Below are positions 22,155 to 32,301 of a DNA stretch of 64,000 nucleotides, one piece after another. The notes beneath the pieces are model-generated. The model made no database searches. It was not told the DNA's origin and saw only the letters and a list, made by a program, of their open reading frames with translations. The stretch is taken from the NCBI GenBank assembly GCA_023213395.1, contig CM041465.1, positions 170,445,741 to 170,509,740 of the forward strand, read 5' to 3'. Made by a program: the position numbers and the translations under genes. This stretch comes from Cycas panzhihuaensis. Taxonomy: Eukaryota > Cycadophyta. Positions within the stretch are counted from its first letter, which is position 1; each line of letters begins with the position of its first letter.

Positions 22155-23100
22155 TGAGTTAATGGTTCTCCTAAACTACTTTTCCTTCCATTATTCCTAG
22201 TATTTTGAATCCTTTAAGTCATTTCTTGCTCAAGGGATTGTTAGATATTATGGATCATTACTTTATGGTTTCTTGAGATTCTCTTATTGTCCTCCTTGTA
22301 CCTTCTTGATTGATCTTGTAGGTTACAAATAGTTTCCACCAAAGCTAAGAAAACATCAATCTTTGGGTGTCCTCTTCACTTTAGAATTTGTTTCATTCCC
22401 ATTTCTCTTAAGTTTAGACCTCCTCGGTCCTCTCAAGGTATTGATACATCATTCCTCATTCTATCAATTCTTGCTCAATTGAATGGTTTGTAATTTCTAT
22501 GTCTACACTTCAATTTGGCAACCTATAAAATTCATTTTATAAAACCCTAACAATTTGTCTCTCTTCCAACTTACAGAATCCTAGTATAAATTTATCAAAG
22601 TTGCAACTTATAAACCCTTAGCAATAATATTTTAACATTACAACTTATGAAACTTTGGCAGCAAGTTGTCAATATTGTAATTTATGAAATTTTAATGGCA
22701 ACCTATCAATATTGTAGCTTTTGAAATCCTAGCAACAGTCTACCAATATTACAACTTATGAAAGCTTAGTAATAATATGTCAATGTTATAGCATATATTA
22801 CCTTGGCTATAATTGTCAATGTTACAACCTTGAGTCAATCACATACAATCTCTTGGTAAGTTTCTAAACATGCTACTCTATTATTTTGAAACTTCAACCA
22901 CACTTTGAAAAATCTTTGTAAGCTCTCAACTTGTTGCTTTGAAAAGTTATTGTAGGCTTTCAAACTTGCAACCTTAAACTAAACATTAAACTAGACTATA
23001 ATAAGCTCTTTGCATGCTTCTAATTTGAAAACTCCTTATTAATTTCTCAATTGATATATAGGCTTCAAATCTAGCTTCTCTAGTGAGTTTTGTAAACTTT
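22155..23100. other. Unassigned AT-rich stretch with a 37-bp tandem repeat
   Basis: No gene was recognised. The minus strand of 22160-22380 has a broken reading frame with charged residues but no known motif. The second half holds the tandem repeat at 22567-22824. Homology to element A integrase begins at about 23100, possibly up to 70 bp earlier, so this stretch is the DNA next to the truncated 5' end of element B. Confidence 0.5.
22567..22824. repeat. 37-bp degenerate tandem repeat, seven units
   Basis: Units beginning CAACTTATGAAA or a variant start at 22567 and then every 37 bases (the last is 36). Each ends in a CAATATTG/CAATGTTA-type motif. Units have diverged, sharing roughly half to two thirds of positions by eye. 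There are no spacers of constant length between identical repeats, so this is not a CRISPR array. Confidence 0.8.
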
Positions 23101-24260
23101 TACTTATGGGCAGTACTTCCTTATGGGCAAAGTATTGTACAAGAGATCCTTCGATGGGATCCTTCTTCACTGCGTTAACCCTGACGAAGCAAACCAAATA
23201 CTCCATGAATGTCATAATGACATTTGCAGGGGCCACTTTGGGGGCCAATCCATAGCCCAAAGGATCCTCTATATGGGGTATTACTGGTCATCCCTTTTTA
23301 AGGATGCCCATGCCTATGCCCTAAGATGTCGACGATGCCAAGAGCATGCCAACATCACCCACTTACCTTCCGAGGCTCTCCATCCCATCATATATCCATG
23401 GACCTTCTCCCAATAGGGTTGGACCTTATTGGAGCCATATCCTCGTCCTCTTCATCATAGCATAAGTTCATCTTCACTACTGCGGAGTACTTTACTAAAT
23501 AGGTGGAGGCAATTCCTTTGACCACTATTCCTAGTAAGACAATATCCACCTTTGTCTACCAGCATATCATCTACTGTTTCAAAGTTCCTAATATCTTGAT
23601 CATGGACAATGGGACTCCCTTTTGTAATAAAGAGATGTACGATCTTTGCAAGAAATTTAACAGTTCTCACAAAATTCCTCTCCCTATGATCCCTAGGCTA
23701 ATGGCCAAGTTGAATTATTCAATAAAACTCTCATAAATATTTTAAAGAAAATCGTAGCCCAATCTCAAAGAGATTGGCATCTTCAACTCCCTTTCGCTCT
23801 ATGGGCATATCACACGTCTCTCCGTATGGCTACGGGAATGACTCCTTTCTCCCTAGTCTATAAAACAAAGGTGGCCCTCCTACTAGAAGTGGAGATTCCC
23901 TCCTTATAGGTCTCTCTTCAAGGTCTTGTCAATGAGAAGTATGTCCGCTAGGCTCACCTCTTAGACCTCGAGGCCTTAGACGAGAAGCGATTGACTGCCT
24001 ACCAAGTGAACCTCGCTTCTAAGGCCAAGGCACGAAGGATATATGACAAACACCTTCGTTCCTACCCTTTATATCTTGGGGACCATGTCCTCAAGATGAA
24101 GTATCTCCATGACCGCCTGACCAAGTTCAGACCCAAATGGGTTGGTCCCTTCATCGTTCTCGAGAGCCTCGGTAACGGTGCTTATAGGATAGCCACCCTG
24201 GAAGGTCTTGAATTCGAGAAGGTCGTCAATGGGAAATTCTTGAAGAAATTTTACGCGTGA
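23101..24260 (+). pseudogene. pol: Element B integrase (degenerate)
   Basis: The HHCC zone is seen at 23205-23345 (HECHNDICRGHFGG, CRRCQEHANI). The DDE core follows across frame changes, with D in ILIMDNGTPF near 23600. The C-terminal third is a single open frame (23991-24260) ending GAYRIATLEGLEFEKVVNG and FLKKFYA. Two Trp codons of the element A protein are TAG here (about 23414 and 23503). There is a short deletion around 23690. Confidence 0.85.
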
Positions 24261-25035
24261 CTATTTCACTCCTCTTCTTGTGTTCTGAAATGAGCCTAAA
24301 CTACCACCCTAGGCGTATCCCCATTCCTCCTAATCACAGGTGGAATGGCGATCTAGGATGGCGTTCTCTCTTCTTTTGGGTTCCTCTTGCGGAACCTTTT
24401 GTCCCCCTTTCTTTAGGGGCCCCATCCTTCTAATTGGGTGTGTTGTCCCTATCACTCTTAAGCCCAAAAATATTCCCTAACTAGGATGACATACTGGAGT
24501 ATCATTACTTCCTTCCTCGCTAGTGCTTCCTTTGCATATTCTGTTATGCTCCTATGTGGACATGTATGCCTCCCCATTTCCTAGCCCCACATATGTCTAT
24601 CGCTGATACTCATGGTGGTCATATGTGCGCCCTCTAGGAATGTGGCCCTGCATGAAAGGAAGTGTGTGCAACTCAAACAAACCTCAAACACAAACCATGT
24701 GTTGATCAACTCAAAACATCATAATCTATAGCTCCTCGTGCATCTATACACCCTCACACATATATACATAAACATACATATAAAAGGAAATGCAACATCA
24801 TCCATCATCATGTGTCATCACACACATCATCATATATCAAATGGGGTACCAATGGCCCCGTCTATATACATAAAATCATAATGTGTCATATCATACAAAT
24901 GGTATGGTACATCATCCACGGAAAGTCGAAATCCTTATAGGGAGGAGTACAATCATGTGGTAATATATGGTAACTCCTTGGAGGTATGGTGCTTAAGTCA
25001 AAACAGGTATCTCGTACTCCCTAATGTTATCTTGC
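24261..25035. other. Spacer between integrase and antisense PMD gene (element B)
   Basis: This 775-base spacer matches the spacer 7336-8003 of element A in position and in part of its sequence. No shared reading frame was seen. Confidence 0.55.
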
Positions 25036-27474
25036 TTATGGGTTATCATCTCCTGGTCTATGTGATCCCTCTCGCGAGGACCACATACCTCCTAGACTCC
25101 TCCTACGCCTCTGGGAGCTCCCTGCCTCGCTTACCTCGTCTCGAGGCCTCCTCGGGGTCGTCGTCGTTATATGAGTATGCATCCTGCTCAGTGACAACCT
25201 CGATGTCATCTGTTCCACCACCTAATCATATCAGGCCTGGATATGATCCCTCTCCCTCTCTATCCTTCGAAGCATCTCCTCCACCCCTCAGAGCTGCTCC
25301 TTCAGCACCACTACCTTGATGCGACTCTCTGCATCACCACCTGCTCCTCCCTGAGCCTCTAGTACCTGGACTTGGCCTCGTAGAGCATCCCTCTCCACTT
25401 TGGTCCCATCCAGCTCGCCCTGTTGCCGTCCCACTTGCGTCTTGTGCTCGTGGGACTTTGCTACCCACACGTCTTTAGCCTTGACCAATGGGGCAAATGC
25501 TATCATGTGGGCCCCTGCCGACTATGGCTCCTCTCCTACTTGGATGGGAGGTTTCCCCTCCACGTAGGCCCAGGGAAACATCTCCCAGACTACTGCCTTG
25601 ACCAGCCTCCCAATATCCATTGCTCCTACGAAATCCAACATGCCATGTGTCAGTATATATATCCATGTGTATACTGAATAAAACAAAGCAACTAGATATC
25701 TAGTGATTGAAAGACGACAGGAAAATGTAGCATCTCACCTGCTGGGATTGTCAGCTCCCCGACTTAGATGATCACCTCCTCCTGAGGTCCTCCCCCTGCT
25801 GTTGGTACCTCCTCCTCCTCCTCTGGTACCACCTCATTGATCGCTTAGCTTGCCGGGGCACCTCTACTGGTGCTACCGCTGCTCGGGCTCTTCTCACTGT
25901 CCTCAACCTCCAGAATGGTGTCTGAGGTGCTCCACCTCTCCTTGTAGTCCCTGAAAGACTCGCCTCTCCTCCTGTGGCTCCTAATGGCCCTGCCTCTCCT
26001 CCTGTGGTCCCTGATGGACTCGCCTCTCCACCTACTGCTCCTGATGGGCTGGCCCCATCACCTCCATCATCATCATCTCCATCGATAGGGGCACCTCCTG
26101 CTCCTCCTGCCTCATCATCACTATCCCATCTCACCCCTCTATATGGAGCTGTCGTATAATTTGCCATGGTGAGGAGGTCTAGTGATGTCTCATCCAATGA
26201 GCGTCGGATGTGTGCCTGGTCCTCAATCCTCCTTAACCGAGTCTTCTACCTATGGACTATGGGAGCCCATGCTGAGATCGGATGTGGTCCTCCCGCTAGT
26301 GCCACTGCCTAAAATGATCGAAGAACCAACACTACATCAACATGCTATATGATAGTCCTCCTCTCCTGGCCACCGTGATGCCGTTTAGCTAAGCGATCAA
26401 GTTCGTTGCTATCATTGTAGCCTAATCCAACCTCTTCCAGGCTTTGCATCTCCTCATAGTGTCCATCCACCCACGGGTATGTCCCTATAATTTTATTTCT
26501 GGGATATCTAGAACAGAATGCACAGTGTAATCAATTTCCCCACCCAAGGAATCCTAGACATAATCATGCTCTACACAGGAATGCCTCTCCTCTCCTACCA
26601 GTCCTGACCTGTGAAGTAGGTTGCTGCCTCCCTGTGTGTAGCGTTGTTACTAGGCAATGCCCCTAGTGACGTTGGTGCTCCTTCTGTCGGTACCCCCAGG
26701 ATCCTCCGTACGTCTCCTGGCATGGTTGTGACATCTCCCACTTGGGGGAGGTAGAATACATACCTTCGTCGATCCTAATGTAAAACTATATCCACTAGGA
26801 GGCACTGATTAGATACATATTGTGGTGTCCAGATGGCCTTCAGTAGGCCACATCTCCCCAGCACTCGCATGTCTCTGTAAGACATCATCTCAATGAAGCC
26901 AAGTATAGCCGCCCCTATGTTTTCGCAGTTGTCTACCATAATAACAGCCTGCAAAACACCCCAAAAATCAGTCAAAACTCGCCTAAACCTGCCTGTCTGC
27001 CCTTAAGACTACCCCTCATTCCTTCCTAGTTGAGGTTTGGAACTCCTTCGGGCCATCCTTTGTGTCTTCAACCTATCTGCCTTCACACCGCGCTAAACTC
27101 TATAGTACCACTGAGTTTAGCATGTGGCCCCACTAAGTTTTTAATGCAAACTCAACGGCCTTGCGGCAAAGTTCGCGGCACTGCCATCTTTGCCACAAGG
27201 CCAGTGATACCCCCACATTAGGGGGGATTTCCTACCCAAAAAATCCAAAAATTTTATCTAGGTGGGCCATGCTCAGGCCCACTAGGACCAGGGCTACCTA
27301 ATGCCCTAGTCCTCCCTCTCACTCAATCTAATTCGAACTCCAGGAGATCTCCATTTGCTCATAAGGGGCCAGAAACTATACTAAAAAGTAATAAAAAGTC
27401 ATTAAACTTAAATGACAAGATGAATTAAGAAAGGGGTGATCCACTCACTGGATTTGGCCTCGCTACCGTCATCT
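25036..27474 (-). pseudogene. Antisense plant-mobile-domain-like gene, copy B (3 exons, decayed)
   Basis: On the minus strand exon 1 is 27474-27451 (24 bases, ATG plus seven codons) followed by GTGAGT. Intron 1 is 26949-27450 (502 bp, ending TTTTGCAG). Exon 2 is 26948-25739. Intron 2 is 25626-25738 (113 bp, GTGAGA to CGTAG). Exon 3 ends at a stop at 25036. The exon total is about 608 codons, against about 606 in copy A. PMD residues are readable in exon 2: LGRCGLLKAI, LLVDIV, then VFYLPQVGDVTTMPGDVRRI. The later part has GGEASPSGTTGGEAGPLGAT-type repeats, acidic runs, a coiled coil and an Arg-rich tail. A TAG replaces the Trp of the HWD motif and a TAA replaces a Gln further on. Conservation of splice sites and total length with copy A supports a real ancestral gene. 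Confidence 0.72.
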
Positions 27475-28198
27475 TGTCTCCCTGGTCTCACTAGTTGTCT
27501 CTGCGTCTCGATCTAATGGTCTGATCTCTCCCTACGTGCCTCTGAAGTTGGGTGGCACTCTATTACATAAGGAGAAGGGCTCTTAATCGATCGCGAGCTT
27601 GTGAAAATGAATCCCGTTTTCATCGAATTTACCTTATATAGGTAGGGGCCCTAACAGACACCTCTTCCGTTTCTCTCGCCACGGCAGCCCTTGGGACCAT
27701 CTCTCTTCCCTGATCACCTTTACCTTCTGGGTCTATCTATCATTTTGCCTCCATGGCCTTCTTTTCTCTTGACCCTTTGGGTGCATTCATGGTGCCTGCT
27801 CCTTAGTCTTGCAAAGTCCCTCTATCTCAGTTTACGTACCACCTCCATATATACCTGAGTTTAAACTCGTTTGGCTCGTTTCACCGTCCTGAATCCATTT
27901 TCGTTGCTTGTTCGCACCTCTAGGGCTCCTAAAGGAAGTGTCCCCCCACTCAGGACTGCATGTCGCTTCCTTAAGCGACCTTTGGGACCCCTAGAGGGGC
28001 CTTTTTACTGTCGGTTCTTTCTCATCTGCTGGATAGTCTTTGTTGTCCTTGGGTAGCCTCATTTCTAAGTCTTCTTACCCTTCTCGACCTTTATTGATAG
28101 ACACTTGAGCCTACCCTATGATTGTTTCATATTGTTGAGTCCTTTTGACCTATTGATTCTGTTAGTACATTCTCTATCGAGGCCTTTATTCTTTTATC
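27475..28198. promoter_or_regulatory. Divergent intergenic region, copy B
   Basis: The 724 bases lie between the PMD start and the second RNase H start. A minus-strand TATA box (TATATAA, 27640-27634) lies 166 bp before the PMD ATG. The box beginning GAGTTTAAACTCGTTTGGCT is at 27857-27881. The layout is the same as 10412-11087. Confidence 0.6.
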
Positions 28199-28620
28199 AT
28201 GGCGTTACTCATTTTCAACGATGGCAGAACCCGCGGACCCACGCCCTTCTGCCACTACATGGATTCTCTATGACCCTTTTGGACATGACTTTATATATTC
28301 TGGGATCTTTCTTCTTAAGGCCAACAATAACGAAGTTGAGTACACAGTTGTTATTGAGGCCTTTATTGATGCGCTCTGCTTCCACTGTAGACCCATCAAT
28401 ATTTTCTGCGACTCTTAGGTTATGGTGTCTCATCTCACCCAAGTTTACCAAGACCAGTGGCCACGTCCGAGAGCCCTTGCCTCAACCGCCAGGTCCCTGT
28501 TGGCTTGTTTCCCATTAATTGTCATCTAACACATTCCTCAAGCTCCCAACACTGAGGCTGACAACTTGGTTCATCTCGTCCTTGAGCATCGCCTTCCTCT
28601 CCTTAATGACATATCTTGAG
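28199..28620 (+). pseudogene. Second RNase H, copy B
   Basis: It starts at an ATG equivalent to 11088 in copy A, reading LLIFNDG. A frame change comes soon after (near 28235), then NNNEVEYTVVIEA (catalytic Glu) and an FCDS region (catalytic Asp) followed by a TAG. The last motif reads NTEADNLVHLV and keeps the final catalytic Asp that copy A has lost. It ends at about 28620. Confidence 0.75.
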
Positions 28621-29035
28621 AGGTTTACCCGGTTGCCCAGGTGCCCAAGTCTTGGGTCATCTTATCCTTCACATCGTGATCTGTTTTCACCACCGAAAGC
28701 CAGTCGTTAATGAGGTTAAACTATGGTGACCACTAGGTTTATTTTTTTCACTCTACTCTCAACACCTCTCTCAGTACATAAATTCTCGTTGGTGTTGACT
28801 TATTTGTTGTATATAGCACCTTATTTATAATATCTATCTAATCGTATATGTAGTCCTCACCACCCTTCCATTGTACTCTTACGATGGGGGCACCCCCCTC
28901 ATCCACTATCATTGCCTGTTGTCCATATAGCGACACATAGGCAACCCCTATATTATCTCTTCCTTGCCTCTACGCCCATATGTTCTGCCATGACACTCGT
29001 CGTCGCGCTTCGCTCACACCATTGTTATGTTTATT

Positions 29036-29101
<66 letters not shown>

Positions 29102-29175
29102 ACTAACATTATGTTGTTAGCATTCGTCATCGCATTATGCCTCTGAGCTGTGAGTCTCTACTACCAAGGGGGCAA
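28621..29175 (+). other. Spacer to 3' LTR with long TA run and polypurine tract (element B)
   Basis: It holds the conserved NEVKLW stretch near 28705, a TA microsatellite at 29038-29098 and the polypurine tract CCAAGGGGGCA just before the LTR. Confidence 0.65.
29038..29098. repeat. TA dinucleotide microsatellite (about 30 units)
   Basis: This is an uninterrupted TA run of about 60 bases between the second RNase H and the LTR of element B. Element D has a longer run at the equivalent place (61510-61599). Element A has only a short TA-containing sequence there. Confidence 0.95.
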
Positions 29176-29704
29176 TATTTCCAGGCTACTGGGAATGGGT
29201 TCTTGGCAAGCCGACTTAGGTAAGCACAGGTATGCTTCTAGCCTTTGCCTTTGTTACTTTTATAAAAAGTTAAACTAAAGCATCATTTTATTGCATAGTT
29301 GACTGATACATTTGAGTGATCATCTTGCATCTGTTACTTGATCATATTGTTTGATACTCTTTCAGCCTATAACGATCTGCAGGACATACATCCCCATGAC
29401 ACTCCACAACCCTCCTATACACCTCCATGTTGTCTCAAGCGTCGTACAGCCCGTGTGATCCGTTCACAACTTATTTACCACATCACAACACCTAGTGCCC
29501 CACCTAGGTGTGATTGGTACATTCCTATCTGTTTGATAGCTTCCTGGGAATCCTACCTTTCTGGTACCCCATTTGGTTTAGGTCATCCTCTCTATATGGC
29601 TATCCCCAACCACCTAGATAGAGGGCCAACCCCTCCTAGGCCTAGGGTACCCTCCTTTAGGGCTCCCAAGCACCTTGTCTTCTTTTATTTTTACTTTAGT
29701 CAAT

Positions 29705-29768
29705 GCACCGTGGCAAATGTCGCGGTACTGTGGTAAACTTCATGGTACCGCAAAGTTTACTGCAGGGC
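29705..29768 (+). repeat. 20-bp GTAC tandem array in 3' LTR of element B
   Basis: Cores GCAC, GTAC, GTAC and a worn GGCT start at 29705, 29725, 29745 and 29765, exactly 20 bp apart. The array lies about 130-190 bp upstream of the LTR TATA box. Confidence 0.85.
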
Positions 29769-29893
29769 TACTGTCACAAATCATTTTTTTAAATCTGTCG
29801 TAGAAATTTTCACTTTTTTCACAAATTTTCCACATGGCTTAGTCATCCCCTAAGTCCTAGCCTAATCCTAATCATCCAATTGAGCTAGGGTTA

Positions 29894-29903
29894 AGTATAA
29901 AAC
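29894..29903 (+). promoter_or_regulatory. TATA box of element B LTR
   Basis: AGTATAAAAC lies in the same relative place as TATA-like sequence in LTRs A and D and is followed by a pyrimidine-rich stretch. It marks the probable U3/R boundary, which is inference. Confidence 0.55.
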
Positions 29904-32301
29904 CCAAAAGAACCTCATTTTCCTCCTCTTCTTCCATCTACTCTCCTCTCTTCTCCTACTTTCACAAGTAGTTTTCTACAGAAACACCCTGCAACATCTG
30001 AGATACCTATGCCCTAGCGTGAGATCTACCTTCTCTAGCTCAGATTCGTAGTAGCGGGCTCGTCAACAAGCTTCTCCAAGCAAAGACATACTCTGAGTCT
30101 CTCCTCCACGCTCTATCAATAAGTTTCACTAAGCTTTTCTCCAGGCTTCATAGCTCTTGCAGGGATCCACCTATAAGTATCACAAATCTATCCTTTTTTG
30201 CTATTTTCTCAGGTAGACCTGCCACTAATCTAGCATAGCAGGTACCACCTCATGTTTGTTCCATTTTATTCCTTTTAACTTCCTTATAAGATATTGCATC
30301 ACTTTGTATATCTTTCATTTTACAACTTTCTATCGCATAGAGAGGGCATTCCCTCCATCCCTCTCTTTCTATCCACATTACCTTCTTGCTTTCTCCTGAT
30401 TTCTCCAAGGAGGCTGCGAGGAGAGGTCCTCAAAGAGTGAGAGAAAGGAGTTAAGGTGGGTTCTGCACCCAACTAGGCCTACTCCTCAAGGGCAACCCCA
30501 TTCTCCTCTTTTCCTCTCCTCCTCTTATGCCTTTCTTGGGCTACTAGGGAGCTCTTGGAAGAAGGCTATCGTTGGTATCAGTGTACGCAGCCCCTTACTG
30601 CGCTGGTTATAGGCCTGAGCACCTCACTTGGGGTAGAATTTCCAACCTTGATTTGTGTCACATATCGACTTTGGGTTTTGGCTTGGTTAAAGTTACAAAA
30701 CGTTGTACATTGCAACATTTGCAACATAGATAGTATTTGTAAACCTTGTGCTATTTATTTCCCCCTGCGTTTGCTACCATTAGGCTATCCCTATCTATTG
30801 TTCTTGTGCTTAGAAGTAGCGTGGAGGTGTGTTCATTGGAGGGTTAGCCATTCCGAAGCTAACCACCCACGTCCTTTATCTTGTGTTACTTGTATTGAGA
30901 AGATTGGAAGTTATTCCTTGGTAAAACTTTTACTTGATTTAAAGTGCTTTGTTTACAAACATTCTTGGTGCTTAATACATACACACACATATATATATAT
31001 ATATCTGGTTGGCACTCTAGTAGCCCCCTTGGAAAAGGGTAAAGAACCTTTGTGATTATAGGTTTTACCACGACACGAGCGGAGAAGAAAGAACAGCTTC
31101 AATCTAGGTACATTCCTTGTCTTCCTTTTCTTTGGTCATTTTCGCTTCTAGCATAGTTCCTTTCCCTTTCCCTTTCTTGCTTTCTTCTTTTCAATTGGGG
31201 GAAGGTAAGGGAGCCCCAACGCCATCTCTATACGCTGCCCACATGTTGGGAGAAGGAAAAGGAGAAGCAAGTGTGGTGTAAGATGACAACCTTGTTGCAG
31301 TCGCATAACTTTCTAGGTACACTGCCTTCTTTTTTCTTAGTTCCTTTCTCTTCTTACCTTTTAAGTTTGTATACTTGCATAATTAAGACATAAAGGGAAA
31401 AGATAAAAAGATATTAATTTGTACTTTCCTTTCACATATGCATACTACACTGGCATTTTAGAAAAGAGCATGAGATAGGAGACATCCCCTTTCTGTTTCT
31501 GATTAATTGCATACAACCTCCTAGGTTTTGCATCCTTAGTATGCATCATTTGTGTTAGATTGGATTGCCTCCCTCATTCCCCTTTTCCCCTTGTTTAAAG
31601 TGAAAAGAGAGCGAGGGTTTACATTAGAGAGAAAATGAGAGAGAGAGTATATTTGTTATTTCCTTTATCTCTTGTTTACACATATAGTCAATTAGGCACC
31701 ATTCCAGTAACACACATTGAAGGTAGACTCCTTCACACATAGGATGGTAAGAGATACTTCCACCATCGTCCTTCGCTCCTGTAAACTCACTTTAGGTGGG
31801 TTAGTTTAAGGAGGATTCGTCCTCTAGTACATTCTCCTCTAACCCCATCACATCCATACCAACTTAATCATCTTGACAATTTCTGCTTTGGGTTGGTCCC
31901 ATTTGTGAGGTGGTTTCCCAATACCACCCATACGAGTGTGTACCTCCCATACCACTTGCCTACATGCATTCCATCTGTATCCCTTCATCTCCTACGAGGA
32001 TCCATTCCCTCGTTAGGCCTTCCCCTTCCCTTGCGGCCATCCAGGGATAGGAAGACCTACATTTTAAGGTTACTCAGAAAACTGAGGATATCCCTTACTT
32101 GTGCTACCCCCCAAAACTAAAATTGAGTTACCTAGAGGGAAGTTGTACGCCATCTGTGGGTCTCGAACCTGCGTTCCGACATATAGACGCATTGTGCGGG
32201 TGATTTCCCTCACTTGTTGGATTGACTCTATATTCCATAGCCTTCCGTTGACCAACCTAATCCTAACCAGGTGTAGTTACCATCCCATAGACATGATTCT
32301 A

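Larger units (their letters stand above)
23101..32301 (+). mobile_element. Gypsy element B, 5'-truncated relative of element A
   Basis: It contains integrase (23101-24260), an antisense PMD gene (25036-27474), a second RNase H (28199-28620) and one 3' LTR (29176-32301), in the same order as element A. The gag, protease, RT and first RNase H are absent, and no 5' LTR is present. The breakpoint lies at the beginning of integrase. All genes are decayed. Confidence 0.88.
29176..32301 (+). repeat. 3' LTR of element B (3126 bp)
   Basis: It begins TATTTCC (TG worn to TA) after the polypurine tract and ends at 32301 where CATAGACATGATTCTA aligns with the LTR A end. A TATA box AGTATAAAAC lies at about 29894-29903, placing transcription start near 29925. 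A 20-bp GTAC array is upstream at 29705-29768. A second microsatellite, CA then TA, is at 30980-31005. The LTR is longer than that of A, mainly through extra sequence between about 30500 and 31400. Confidence 0.82.

Noticed and set aside
22567-22824. The 37-bp repeat as a CRISPR array
   Set aside because: Units are contiguous and diverged with no spacers, and the context is a plant genome.
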